A stretch of DNA of 64,000 bases from Paenibacillus doosanensis (GTDB taxonomy: Bacteria > Bacillota > Bacilli > Paenibacillales > NBRC-103111): contig NZ_JANYUY010000023.1 of NCBI RefSeq assembly GCF_025060755.1, forward strand, positions 1 through 64,000. Direction: 5' to 3'. Each line of letters begins with the position of its first letter. Within the stretch, counting starts at the first letter, position 1. The position numbers were made by a program, and so were the translations under genes. Of the stretch, positions 7,512-15,913 are shown piece by piece. Below the pieces are notes generated by a model that saw nothing but the letters and a program-made list of their open reading frames with translations, had not been told where the DNA came from and did no database searches.

Positions 7512-8453
7512 TTATTTGGTAAACAGCTTTTCCGCGTCGTCCAAAGCCATGCTGTGGCCAAGCGACGAATAATCGAGCCATTTTTGCCCGTCGAGCACGT
7601 AGACATGATTGTTTTTCACTGCCTTTAAATTTTGCCAGACCGGATTCGTCTTCAGCATATCGAAGTTTTTCTTGGCCTCGTCCCCGGTGCTTACGATGAC
7701 GAAGATCGCGTCGGCGTTGAAATCAGGCAGTACCTCCTGAGAAATCACCTGGTACGGATCGTTGACGATTTTCTCCACGCCGTCGGCCGGCTTCAGCTTC
7801 AAGTCCTCGAACATAATCGGGCCTAGCGGACGCTTCATCCCCATAACGCGCAGCTCCTTGGCCGTCGTGCGGATCGCCATGACTTTGGCGTTTTCGCCCA
7901 GTTCCTTCTTAATGATCCCCTCCACTTTCTTCGCCTTCGTCTCATAATCCTGAATAAACGCATCGGCTTCCTTCTCGCGTCCTACCTTCGTCGCTATCCG
8001 TTTCAAATGATCGCGCCAAGTGCCCTGATCCATATCGATCGTCTCGGTGGGGGCGATTTTCTGAAATTTGCTGATATCCTTGCCGCTGTATACTTCGTCC
8101 AAATAAATGACGTCCGGCTTGGAAGCCAGTACAGCTTCCATATCGGGGTCCGTCACGACGCCGTACTTGGCAACCCCTTGCAGACGATCCTTCACATGCG
8201 GCAGGAAGTCTTTGACATCGCCGCCGATAACGGAGCCGATCGGAGTGATTCCGAGCGCCAGCAAGTTGTTCGTAATATGAATCGACATCGAGGCGATTTT
8301 GGCGTTGGCGCCGGACTGAGCCGTCTTCTCCGCAGCCGGCGCGCTCGAGCCTTGCGTATTGGCAGCGTCCTGTTTGGCCGCGCCTTGTCCGCCGCATGCG
8401 GTCAGCATCCCGGCGATGACCAGACTTAAGATCGTTAATCCTGCTTTTTTCAT
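7512..8453 (-). CDS. iron-siderophore ABC transporter substrate-binding lipoprotein
   Basis: A 313-residue protein with a lipoprotein signal peptide ending in the lipobox MLTAC. The body has the FecB/FeuA-type fold signature: NNLLALGITPIGSV, KPDVIYLDE, KIAPTETIDMDQGTWRDHL, and a C-terminal VKNNHVYVLDGQKWLDYSSLGHSMALDD. It should deliver a ferric siderophore to the two permeases encoded just upstream (gap of 23 bases to the gene ending at 8477). No ATPase gene is present; in Bacillus and Paenibacillus such systems commonly share a distant ATPase such as YusV/FhuC. Regulation is by the Fur box at 10553 and the Btr-like activator upstream. Confidence 0.9.
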   Translation of the reverse strand: MKKAGLTILSLVIAGMLTACGGQGAAKQDAANTQGSSAPAAEKTAQSGANAKIASMSIHITNNLLALGITPIGSVIGGDVKDFLPHVKDRLQGVAKYGVVTDPDMEAVLASKPDVIYLDEVYSGKDISKFQKIAPTETIDMDQGTWRDHLKRIATKVGREKEADAFIQDYETKAKKVEGIIKKELGENAKVMAIRTTAKELRVMGMKRPLGPIMFEDLKLKPADGVEKIVNDPYQVISQEVLPDFNADAIFVIVSTGDEAKKNFDMLKTNPVWQNLKAVKNNHVYVLDGQKWLDYSSLGHSMALDDAEKLFTK

Positions 8454-8476
8454 GTTGTTTCCATCCTCCGAATGAA

Positions 8477-9502
8477 TTATGTTTTCGATCTGAACAGCAA
8501 GTAAATAAAATACGGGCCTCCGATAGCTGCGACGACCACTCCCGCAGGAATGGCGTTCGGCTGAAAGATCGACCGTCCGATCGTATCGGCCGTCACCATA
8601 ATAACGAGGCCGATCATGGCGGCGACAGGCAAAAAATGACGGTGCTGCGGTCCGGCAAGCCGCTTTGCAATATGCGGAGCAATCAGGCCGATGAAGCCGA
8701 TCCCTCCGGCCATCGCGACGCTAGCGCACGATAACGCCACGGCCAGCGCCAGCATGGCGATGCGGCTTTTCGTCACAGGGCTGCCGACGCCGGTGGCCAC
8801 CTCGTCCCCCATCGCAAACAAGTCGAGCGATCGGGAATTCATATAAGCCAGAGGGACCAAAAGAATAATCCACGGGGCCAAAGCCGCCGCATGAACCCAG
8901 TCTCTCCCCCATACGCTGCCGGCCAGCCAGCGCGCAGCGAAAGCGTACGTATCCTGATCGAGCCGCAGCGACAAGAACAGCGTGACCGCGCTGACTCCCG
9001 CCTCGACGGCAATGCCGACCAGAATGAGGCGAATCGGCAGCAGCCCCCGGAAGCGGTCGTAAGCGAGCGCGAAAATGACGGCAGCGATCAGAACGCCGCC
9101 GGTAAACGTAAACAGAGGAATCCACAGAGCCGCCGGTCCTTCCATCGTCCGAAAAAAGGAAATGAACACAATCAGTCCGAATGCGGCTCCCGCATGAATC
9201 CCTAGAATGCCAGGGTCGGCTAGGGCGTTTCTGGATATCCCTTGCAGAATGGCTCCGGAGACGCCGAGCCCGATGCCCGCCAGTATCGTCACCACAATGC
9301 GGGGCAGCCTGTACTCGAATAAAATCATCGTATCCTGCCCGCTGCCGTAGCCGAGCAGCGTCTTCGCCACCGTTAGCGGCGACAAGCGGATCGAGCCGGT
9401 GTTGAGACTGACGATAATGACAACCAGTACGATTATCGCCAGCGCGAGGCTCGCGATAACGGCTCTTCGGGTGCGCCGCCTGGCCAACCCCTCTATGTTC
9501 AT
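8477..9502 (-). CDS. FecCD-family iron-siderophore permease (second subunit)
   Basis: A 341-residue membrane protein with about nine or ten hydrophobic segments. FecCD motifs include FEYRLPRIVVTILAGIGLGVSGAILQG near the N-terminus, NALADPGILGIHAGAAFG, and GGIGFIGLIAPHIAKRLAG, the coupling-helix region for the ATPase. The start at 9502 has GGAAGGGAG upstream and leaves one base between this gene and the stop of the other permease at 9504. A longer frame reaching 9616 only overlaps that gene and is not used. Confidence 0.92.
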   Translation of the reverse strand: MNIEGLARRRTRRAVIASLALAIIVLVVIIVSLNTGSIRLSPLTVAKTLLGYGSGQDTMILFEYRLPRIVVTILAGIGLGVSGAILQGISRNALADPGILGIHAGAAFGLIVFISFFRTMEGPAALWIPLFTFTGGVLIAAVIFALAYDRFRGLLPIRLILVGIAVEAGVSAVTLFLSLRLDQDTYAFAARWLAGSVWGRDWVHAAALAPWIILLVPLAYMNSRSLDLFAMGDEVATGVGSPVTKSRIAMLALAVALSCASVAMAGGIGFIGLIAPHIAKRLAGPQHRHFLPVAAMIGLVIMVTADTIGRSIFQPNAIPAGVVVAAIGGPYFIYLLFRSKT

Positions 9503-9503
9503 G

Positions 9504-10508
9504 CTACAGCTCCCTCCCTTCCTTACGCGCCAAGTACAGGAAGAAAGGCACGCCGACCAGAGCGACCATCGCTCCGATGGCGAACTCTCTCGGCGGCTGA
9601 ACCATGCGCGAGGCAAAATCCGCCCAAACGAGCAGCACGCCCCCTAGAATGGCCGATAAAGGAATAACAAACCGGTAATCCACGCCGATTAACCGGCGCA
9701 CGATATGCGGAACTACCAGCCCGACGAAGCCGATGGAGCCGGCTACCGATACGGAAGCTCCCGCGAGCATGACGGCCGCCGTCATGCCCAGCAGCCGGAT
9801 ACGGCTTACGTTGGCTCCCAGGCTCGCCGCCGACTCTTCCCCGAGCGATAAGAAGGTGATGGAACGCCCCATCGAAACCGCCCACAGCAAGGTCAGGAGT
9901 ACGATCGGAGCGAGCAGCTTCAGATGTTCCCATTTGACGCCGGCCACGCCGCCCGCATACCAAAATGCCAGATCCTGACTAAGCTCGTAATAAATCGCGA
10001 TCCCTGTGCTGAGGGAATGCAAGATCGCAGCGACGACGGCTCCGGCAATCGTCAGCCTGAGCGAGGTCAGCCCGCCCTGCGTCGCCGATCCGAGCATGAC
10101 GATGAAGATCGTGCTGAGCGCCGCTCCGGCGAAGGAAAGCAGAATGAGATTCATATAAGAGAGCCCCGGCAAAAAAGCGAAGCTGAGCGCCACGACGAAG
10201 GCCGCCCCCGCGTTCACTCCGAGTATGCCGGTGTCCGCCAGCGGATTGCGCGTGACCCCTTGCATAAGCGCGCCGGCCACAGCGAACGCCATCCCTGTCA
10301 CAACGGCTCCCAGCACGCGGGGCAGTCTTAATTCATGGATAATCTGATCCGTCGTCAGATCCGGATTGTAATGAAATACGGCCGACCATACCGTGCCGAG
10401 AGTCATCTCTTTGGCTCCGTAGGAGACGGCTATAAACATGGACGCTAGCAATGCGGCAGCGGACACGATAAACCAAAGGCAGGTCGTATACGATTTCTTC
10501 CATTTCAT
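9504..10508 (-). CDS. FecCD-family iron-siderophore permease (first subunit)
   Basis: A 334-residue polytopic membrane protein. It carries HELRLPRVLGAVVTGMAFAVAGALMQG, NPLADTGILGVNAGAAF and SIGFVGLVVPHIVRRLIGVDYR, the standard FecCD signatures, and pairs as a heterodimer with the following permease. The ribosome site is weak (GGGGGCG is 17 bases before ATG). A Fur box lies in the 125-base gap between it and the upstream Btr-like regulator, so the transport genes can be expressed apart from the regulator. Confidence 0.92.
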   Translation of the reverse strand: MKWKKSYTTCLWFIVSAAALLASMFIAVSYGAKEMTLGTVWSAVFHYNPDLTTDQIIHELRLPRVLGAVVTGMAFAVAGALMQGVTRNPLADTGILGVNAGAAFVVALSFAFLPGLSYMNLILLSFAGAALSTIFIVMLGSATQGGLTSLRLTIAGAVVAAILHSLSTGIAIYYELSQDLAFWYAGGVAGVKWEHLKLLAPIVLLTLLWAVSMGRSITFLSLGEESAASLGANVSRIRLLGMTAAVMLAGASVSVAGSIGFVGLVVPHIVRRLIGVDYRFVIPLSAILGGVLLVWADFASRMVQPPREFAIGAMVALVGVPFFLYLARKEGREL

Positions 10509-10552
10509 AAGCTTCTGTAGCGTGACGCCCCCTTTTGCCTATCTATTAATAT

Positions 10553-10567
10553 TGAGAATCATTTTCA
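10553..10567 (-). promoter_or_regulatory. Fur box before the siderophore permease genes
   Basis: TGAGAATCATTTTCA fits the 7-1-7 consensus TGATAATNATTATCA with two changes and lies 45 bases upstream of the permease start. Confidence 0.75.
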
Positions 10568-10633
10568 ATCCTATTATAGCTTCGTTTCATCAGGAGTACA
10601 TGACATAATTCAAGATCGTTCGATGGATATTTT

Positions 10634-12286
10634 CTAGAAATATTCGGCCTGCATGGAGCGATAGCCTATAAATTGTTCGATCTCGTCAAGCTGCCGGTCG
10701 ATGCCGTAAGGCGCATACACCATCCATTTATCCCAGTCAAGAAAATATACCCGCTTGCTGCGCACGGCCGGATGCTTGATCCATGACGGGTTGGAACGCA
10801 GCCAATGCAGCATCCGCTTTCTGTCGCTTTCCGTTTCAATTACAAGAAACAAATAATCGCTCTCGTACTGAAGCAGCTCGTCCGGTATAATCGCCGTCCA
10901 GTTATAACCCGTTCCGGGGAGATAAGGCTTCATCGATTGTGCGGTCCTCTCCGGAGGCTTCAGCTGAAGCGATCGGTAAAAGACATGCCCGATATTTCTC
11001 GAACCGTAAATTCTCAGCTTATGTTCGCGCCCTACGCAGATAGTGACGACGGCGTCGCCGAGTGACATGCGCGCCTTTCGTCTAAGCCCCTCCGTCCTGA
11101 GCTCATGATGCTCCAGCCATCGCCGCGCCGCCTCGTGCCTATTGACGAGCCCGGCAATATCCCGCATATGCGTGAACACATCCTTGCTTGTCCAATCGAT
11201 GCCGATGATCGGGGCTATATCGTTAATATGCTCCCTTGCTTTGGGCAATACGTTGTCTTTCGTAATAATTAAATCCGGTTTCACGAGGAGAAACGCTTCC
11301 CGGCTGGCTTCCCACGGCTCGGATGCGTGCTTGGGCAGATTCAGGGCTCGGGTCTCGACAGGGATATGCCGGTGCACCTGCGCCGCGCAGGGAGTCAGCC
11401 CCAATGTGACCAAATGGTCCGTATAAGGCGCAGACAGCGATACGATGCTGGCGTGATCCTTCTTTATGTACAAGCTCGGCGCGCTCCCGCTCGTTTCCTT
11501 AAACCGGCGGCTGAAATAAAATTCGTCCGCGTAGCCGACGCTGCCCGCGACTTCGCGAACCGGCTTATCGGTCAGCAGCAGCATTTCCTTCGCCTTGTTC
11601 ATTCTCAGCTGAGTCAAATATGCAATCGGCGTTTTTCCCATCTCTTGTTTAAACACCTGCGAATAATAAGACGGATGCAGCTGCGCCATCTCGGCCAGCG
11701 TATCGATGCGGATATCTTCCCGGTAATGCCGCTGCATATAGCTTGCCGTCAGCCTCAGCCGATCTTCCAAATCGTTTACGGCGGCAGGGGCAGCCGTGTG
11801 AAGTATTCCGTCCAGCAGCTCCTGCAAGTAGTGCTGGGCCAGAAACCGACTTTCTCCCTTGGCCCTTCCGCCTTCGGATACAAGCAAAAATAAGAGACGT
11901 TTAAAGCGGCTACCGCTCGCTTTCACATGTCCCTGAACCGGGAAAGTCCTCTCGCGCTCGAACGATCGGACTTGATCCCCGCTCTCCGCGCTCCGGTATA
12001 TATCGTAAGCCGCCCAGTACATTTCCGCCTGCGAAGCGAGCTTCAGCTCAAGCGTCGAGCCCGGTGCATAAACATATAGCGAATCCTTGGATATTGCCTC
12101 TTTACGGCCATTCACCCGGATTTGTCCTTCTCCCTGAACGATATAAATTACCGCGTGGTGCTTCAATGGACTCGAAGCGTCAAACCAGGACGGGGTTTGG
12201 GGGCTTTTGCCGACTTCGTCTATTTCGAACAAAGTTCCTTTGAGAAACTCATCGTTTTCCGAAAAAGGTTTCACAAGCGATGTCAT
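10634..12286 (-). CDS. Btr-like AraC activator with C-terminal siderophore-binding domain
   Basis: A 550-residue three-part regulator. Residues about 1-140 form a cupin-like sensing domain. A pair of AraC helix-turn-helix motifs follows (YREDIRIDTLAEMAQLHPSY and EVAGSVGYADEFYFSRRFKE). The last 260 residues are a FecB-like periplasmic-binding domain (LVTLGLTPCAAQ, KPDLIITKDNVLPKA, VRSKRVYFLDWDKWMVYAPYGIDRQLDEIE). This architecture is that of Bacillus subtilis Btr, which binds bacillibactin in the cytoplasm and activates feuABC. ATG at 12286 follows AAGGAAGGA; a longer frame to 12358 would start inside the Fur box. Its neighbours are the uptake genes it should activate. Confidence 0.9.
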   Translation of the reverse strand: MTSLVKPFSENDEFLKGTLFEIDEVGKSPQTPSWFDASSPLKHHAVIYIVQGEGQIRVNGRKEAISKDSLYVYAPGSTLELKLASQAEMYWAAYDIYRSAESGDQVRSFERERTFPVQGHVKASGSRFKRLLFLLVSEGGRAKGESRFLAQHYLQELLDGILHTAAPAAVNDLEDRLRLTASYMQRHYREDIRIDTLAEMAQLHPSYYSQVFKQEMGKTPIAYLTQLRMNKAKEMLLLTDKPVREVAGSVGYADEFYFSRRFKETSGSAPSLYIKKDHASIVSLSAPYTDHLVTLGLTPCAAQVHRHIPVETRALNLPKHASEPWEASREAFLLVKPDLIITKDNVLPKAREHINDIAPIIGIDWTSKDVFTHMRDIAGLVNRHEAARRWLEHHELRTEGLRRKARMSLGDAVVTICVGREHKLRIYGSRNIGHVFYRSLQLKPPERTAQSMKPYLPGTGYNWTAIIPDELLQYESDYLFLVIETESDRKRMLHWLRSNPSWIKHPAVRSKRVYFLDWDKWMVYAPYGIDRQLDEIEQFIGYRSMQAEYF

Positions 12287-12342
12287 TCCTTCCTTGCTGT
12301 AAGGTGCGGCGGCTCTGGCGTCCGCGAGGCCATTTATGAATT

Positions 12343-12357
12343 TGATAATCATTCTCA
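12343..12357 (-). promoter_or_regulatory. Fur box before the Btr-like regulator
   Basis: TGATAATCATTCTCA matches the 7-1-7 Fur consensus with one change and lies about 57 bases upstream of the chosen start codon. Confidence 0.82.
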
Positions 12358-12733
12358 TTTATTATAAAAGAAAAACCGTCTCCGCTCAATACGCAAAGCT
12401 CCGATTCGCTGTCATTCCCGTCCAAACGGATCAACATAAAGCGTATAATACCCCCACAAAGCCATCCATGCCGCTGACAGTGGGGCCTTGACTTCGAAGC
12501 TGATTCAGGTACTTTGCAGGGAACCCCGAAATTATAAATTATATACTGCAGAACAAATCCCCCAAAAGTGACGTGATGCTCTGAAGCTTATTCCGTCCGC
12601 ACCCAGCCTAAGCTGGATCGGCGTCTAACCCTTCCTCTGGGATCGTTCTATGGGGTAGACTTTACTTTCGGGGGAGACCCCGGATATCCACAGGATATGG
12701 CTGCGCATCATTTCCTAAACAAAAAAAGCTTGA
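12358..12733. other. intergenic stretch, no gene seen
   Basis: Apart from the Fur-controlled promoter region at its left end and the terminator at its right end, I see no convincing coding frame, riboswitch or repeat in this stretch. A region around 12600-12700 is moderately G-rich and could be an unrecognised small RNA, but nothing specific supports that. Confidence 0.3.
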
Positions 12734-12746
12734 TTACTCAAGCTTT
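12719..12746 (-). terminator. terminator overlapping a stop codon
   Basis: On the minus strand AAGCTTGAG-TAAT-CAAGCTT is followed by TTTTTT. The stem contains the TAA stop of the small membrane protein gene. Confidence 0.8.
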
Positions 12747-12934
12747 CGGCCTTTTATTTTCTTAACGATAAATTCTACAATACCGGACACCAGGGTCGTA
12801 ATCGCGATCATTCCCATGGCATACGGCACGACGAGCGGCACCACTCTGTAATCCGATATATGCATCCAATGGAGAACGAGCGGATACATGAGCAGCAGCG
12901 CGATAAACAGGGTCAGCTTCATCCGGCGGTTCAT
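12734..12934 (-). CDS. small two-helix membrane protein, unknown
   Basis: A 66-residue protein with two predicted membrane segments (LTLFIALLLMYPLVLHW and a second from about residue 32 to 56) and a basic C-terminal tail KKIKGRKLE. GGAAGGG stands just before the ATG. No family was recognised. It is followed directly by a terminator, so it is the last gene of its transcript; the NAD-binding protein gene lies about 70 bases upstream. Confidence 0.65.
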   Translation of the reverse strand: MNRRMKLTLFIALLLMYPLVLHWMHISDYRVVPLVVPYAMGMIAITTLVSGIVEFIVKKIKGRKLE

Positions 12935-13007
12935 TTCCCTTCCAGCAGAGTCAATCCTAGTTTACAAGAGCGGCAATTTCTTTTCAAACCAAATGAGATT
13001 CGTCTTC

Positions 13008-13685
13008 TCAACCCTCGCCGTTCGCCAGCTTCCGAATATCGCTGGGCTCCAATATGCGGGCGGGATAGCCCGTTTGCGCAGCGTGAATCATCGCCAATCC
13101 CACTTCCTTCAGCGTGTTGACATGGCCGGGAAACAACCGGCGAAGTCCCGGGTACATCCAGGATAACGCTCGATACCATGAATGGGTATAGCTCAAGCCT
13201 TCCGTAGGATGGATATATCCCGGACGGAACATATAAGCCGCCCGGAACGGAAGGCGCAGCAGCTCGTTCTCCGTTCTGCCCTTGACTCTGGCCCACATGC
13301 TGCGCCCCTGCTCCGTGCTATCGGTGCCCATCCCGGTTACGTAGCAGAAGACCATCTCCGGATTGTGTCCGGACATAAGGCGGGCCGCATGCATCGTTAC
13401 ATCGTACGTGATCCGCCGGTACTCCTCTTCCTTCATCCCGACGGACGATACGCCCAAGCAAAAGAAGCAGGCGTTATATTGACGCCATTCCACCTGCTCG
13501 GCCGAAAGCTTCATAAAATCAGATAGGATGATTTCCTTTAGTTTCGGATGAGAGACGCCGCACGGCTTGCGGGTTATCGCAAGCACCTGCTCTACATCGG
13601 GATGCTCCAGGCATTCATGCAGCACCCCTTCTCCTACCATACCGGTAGCGCCGGTTATCATCGCTCTTACTTTGTCAGCCGCCAT
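13008..13685 (-). CDS. NAD(P)-binding epimerase-like protein (atypical SDR)
   Basis: A 225-residue Rossmann-fold protein. The N-terminus AMITGATGMVGEGVLHECL contains the TGxxGxxG dinucleotide motif, and LAITRKP follows where atypical SDRs read the cofactor. A FFCLGVSSVGMKEEEYRRITYDVT segment is characteristic of small YbjT/HTATIP2-like proteins. YVTGMGTDSTEQGRSMWARVKGRTE places a Lys where the SDR catalytic Lys is usual, with no clear YxxxK. Substrate is unknown. An ATG with GAGAG upstream gives the start. Confidence 0.8.
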   Translation of the reverse strand: MAADKVRAMITGATGMVGEGVLHECLEHPDVEQVLAITRKPCGVSHPKLKEIILSDFMKLSAEQVEWRQYNACFFCLGVSSVGMKEEEYRRITYDVTMHAARLMSGHNPEMVFCYVTGMGTDSTEQGRSMWARVKGRTENELLRLPFRAAYMFRPGYIHPTEGLSYTHSWYRALSWMYPGLRRLFPGHVNTLKEVGLAMIHAAQTGYPARILEPSDIRKLANGEG

Positions 13686-13769
13686 ACCGCTTCTCTCAAC
13701 CCCTGTCCCTATTTTCCGATATTGAACATGCCTTCCTTGTCCTCGATGAACCGGCAGGAATCATTCGCA

Positions 13770-14348
13770 CTAATACCCTACGGAAAGCACCCTCCGGCTG
13801 TCGTCAACCTGACGAAAAACAAATGCCCCGACGCTTTGCGGTTCCAGCAGTCCGTTATATACCGCGAAGCCATTTTCCACATCCATTTCAATGAAGATGG
13901 ACGAAGCCTTGCGCACCTGCTCCAACGAGGCGGGAATCTCTTGATCCAATGCGTCGTTCGACACAATAATTTGCTTGGCGTCGGGATGTTTGCTCTGCGC
14001 CACGATGAGCGTGTCGTATTGATTGTCGGAAGTGAGAGAAGCCGACCACGTCCTAAGCAGCGTATCCGAGGGATCTCTGGGAAGAAGAGCGGTCATATGG
14101 GTCACCCGGTGCAGCACCTTCCACTTCGTCTCCAGGAGCATGGCGCGCAGACCGCCTTCCGAATTGGCGATGACGATTTTTTTGTCGCCCATCGTTTTCT
14201 CGTACACAACCGGCGCTTCCGGAAGCGAAAAAGTTTTCCGAATCGCTGCGGATTCGCTGAAGAAATATCCTCCTCCTGCAGCTTCGGGCAAATACCACAC
14301 GAGGCAAAGGAAGATCGCTATCGCCCATACATATCGCCGCCGCTTCAT
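13770..14348 (-). CDS. hypothetical membrane-anchored or exported protein
   Basis: A 192-residue protein with an N-terminal signal anchor (RRRYVWAIAIFLCLVWYLP). The remainder is soluble and carries no recognised domain. It contains KKIVIANSEGGLRAMLLE, SLTSDNQYDTLIVAQSK and ENGFAVYNGLLEP, which look like strands of a beta-rich extracytoplasmic domain. GGGGGG lies six bases before ATG. It lies about 85 bases from the epimerase-like gene in the same direction and could share its transcript. Confidence 0.6.
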   Translation of the reverse strand: MKRRRYVWAIAIFLCLVWYLPEAAGGGYFFSESAAIRKTFSLPEAPVVYEKTMGDKKIVIANSEGGLRAMLLETKWKVLHRVTHMTALLPRDPSDTLLRTWSASLTSDNQYDTLIVAQSKHPDAKQIIVSNDALDQEIPASLEQVRKASSIFIEMDVENGFAVYNGLLEPQSVGAFVFRQVDDSRRVLSVGY

Positions 14349-14492
14349 CTTATGCCCCCCTGATTATTGCCGACATGCCGCAAGGACATTGCGGGTCTAA
14401 GGCGGCTTATAGCTATATTTGGATGATACCTGAATGACAATTTTCTCACATTGTACCAACCGTTTGCTCGTTTGTAAACTGCCGAAAGCGGC

Positions 14493-14546
14493 AAAACAAA
14501 CGCGGGCAGCCGCCCGGAACGTAAAGTCCCGGACCGCCGCCCGCGT
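14493..14546 (-). terminator. terminator after the lipoate ligase gene
   Basis: On the minus strand a GC-rich stem (ACGCGGGC pairing with GCCCGCGT, with inner pairs) is followed by TTGTTT. The 335-base gap 14349-14683 holds otherwise only a likely promoter region for the hypothetical gene to its left. Confidence 0.7.
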
Positions 14547-14683
14547 CTTATCCTGCCGTATGTTTTCTCGCAACGATCATAAACCGCCGCGAATTGGTTC
14601 TAATTCCGCCCGGCGTGCGATACCGCGCGGCAAATTGCCCGAACCGTTTTCGTTGACATTCGTTTACTCCGGCCGCTCTCCGG

Positions 14684-15670
14684 CTACAGCAGCAGTTCGA
14701 GCCACTCTTCCTTCGTTACCGGCCCGAAGTAATAAGGCAGATCGATGACTTCCAGCAGCTCGGACAGCGCCTTGGCATCGTATCTTACGCCTGCCAGCCG
14801 CGCGGCAAACTCCTGCACGTCGCCGACTCCGAAGAAATCGCCGTACACGGCCGCGCTGCGGATAAGCCCCTCTTCCACATCGAGCCGCACATCGAACGTG
14901 CCGGCTGGCAGCCGCTTCATCATGTGCACGTTGAAAGCGGGCGATTGCCCGTAGTTCCAGTCCCAGCTGCGATAGCGTTCGTCCGCCAGCCGATGAACGG
15001 CCGCCCAATCCGCTTCCGTCAGCTTGTACTCCGTCGGAACGGCTCCGGCGAATATGGAGTGAAGCAGATGCGCTTTGAACTCCGCAACCGTCATCGGCTT
15101 GTCCAGAAATTCGGTAATGTTCGCCACGCGGCTGCGCACCGACTTCACACCTTTGGATTGAATTTTCAGCGGATTGACGTTAAGCGCCGACACGACATGG
15201 TCGATCTGGGAGTCAAACAGCAGCGTCCCATGGGTAAACATCCGGCCTCTTGTGGAAAACTGCGCATTCCCCGATATTTTACGCTCTCCCACCTGGATAT
15301 CGTTACGGCCGCTTAATTCGGCTTGCACGCCGAGCTGATGCAGCGCACGCACGACGGGCTCGGTAAATTTGCGATAATTGTTGAACGACTTGCCGTCATC
15401 GCGAGTGATGAAGCTGAAGTTCAGATTACCCTGGTCATGATACACCGCTCCCCCTCCGGACAGCCGCCGGACGACATGAATCCCGTTCGCCTCGACGTAA
15501 TCGCGGTTAACTTCCTCGGCCGTATTTTGATTTTTGCCGATAATAATGGAAGGCTCGTTAATGTAAAACAGCAAATAATCGTTCTCCCCGGGCAGCTGAC
15601 GAAGAATATATTCTTCCAGCGCCAAGTTTAACGCCGGGTCCGTTATATTGCGATTATCAATGTACAGCAT
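14684..15670 (-). CDS. lplA: lipoate-protein ligase
   Basis: A 328-residue enzyme that activates free lipoate with ATP and attaches it to lipoyl domains of 2-oxoacid dehydrogenases and the glycine cleavage H protein. The catalytic N-terminal domain shows VVRRLSGGGAVYHDQGNLNFS, the RRxSGGG lipoyl-AMP loop, with SGRNDIQVGERKISGNAQ and the lysine of KISG that contacts the acyl-adenylate. The C-terminal accessory domain is present, so the length matches LplJ/LplA. The start at 15670 has GAGAGGA eight bases upstream; the frame extends ten codons further without a ribosome site. Confidence 0.93.
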   Translation of the reverse strand: MLYIDNRNITDPALNLALEEYILRQLPGENDYLLFYINEPSIIIGKNQNTAEEVNRDYVEANGIHVVRRLSGGGAVYHDQGNLNFSFITRDDGKSFNNYRKFTEPVVRALHQLGVQAELSGRNDIQVGERKISGNAQFSTRGRMFTHGTLLFDSQIDHVVSALNVNPLKIQSKGVKSVRSRVANITEFLDKPMTVAEFKAHLLHSIFAGAVPTEYKLTEADWAAVHRLADERYRSWDWNYGQSPAFNVHMMKRLPAGTFDVRLDVEEGLIRSAAVYGDFFGVGDVQEFAARLAGVRYDAKALSELLEVIDLPYYFGPVTKEEWLELLL

Positions 15671-15913
15671 GGTTCTATGTCCTCTCCTTATAACCTGCAA
15701 AATGCCGGTGATTTATGCCGGATGGCAGCTTCTATCAGCATATCACGGAAAAGGCGCAAATGCCTAATACGATATCGTTCCGTGCGGATCTCCGGGGTGA
15801 AGGGGCCGCTTATGCGTAATGCGTACAACCGCCTGACGGCTGTGCCGGCATACGGCATGGCCATTCCCTTTTTACTCTCTGCCGCATATATCGTAATGAG
15901 GTGAAGAATAATT

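Noticed and set aside
7315-7581. minus-strand frame containing NPQQAAETGRQAADFAIYG
   Set aside because: Part looks protein-like and could be a gene remnant, but it overlaps the binding protein gene, has no ribosome site and matches no family I know.
12440-12720. possible structured RNA in the gap right of the Btr-like gene
   Set aside because: No consistent stem-loop set or known riboswitch core could be recognised by eye.
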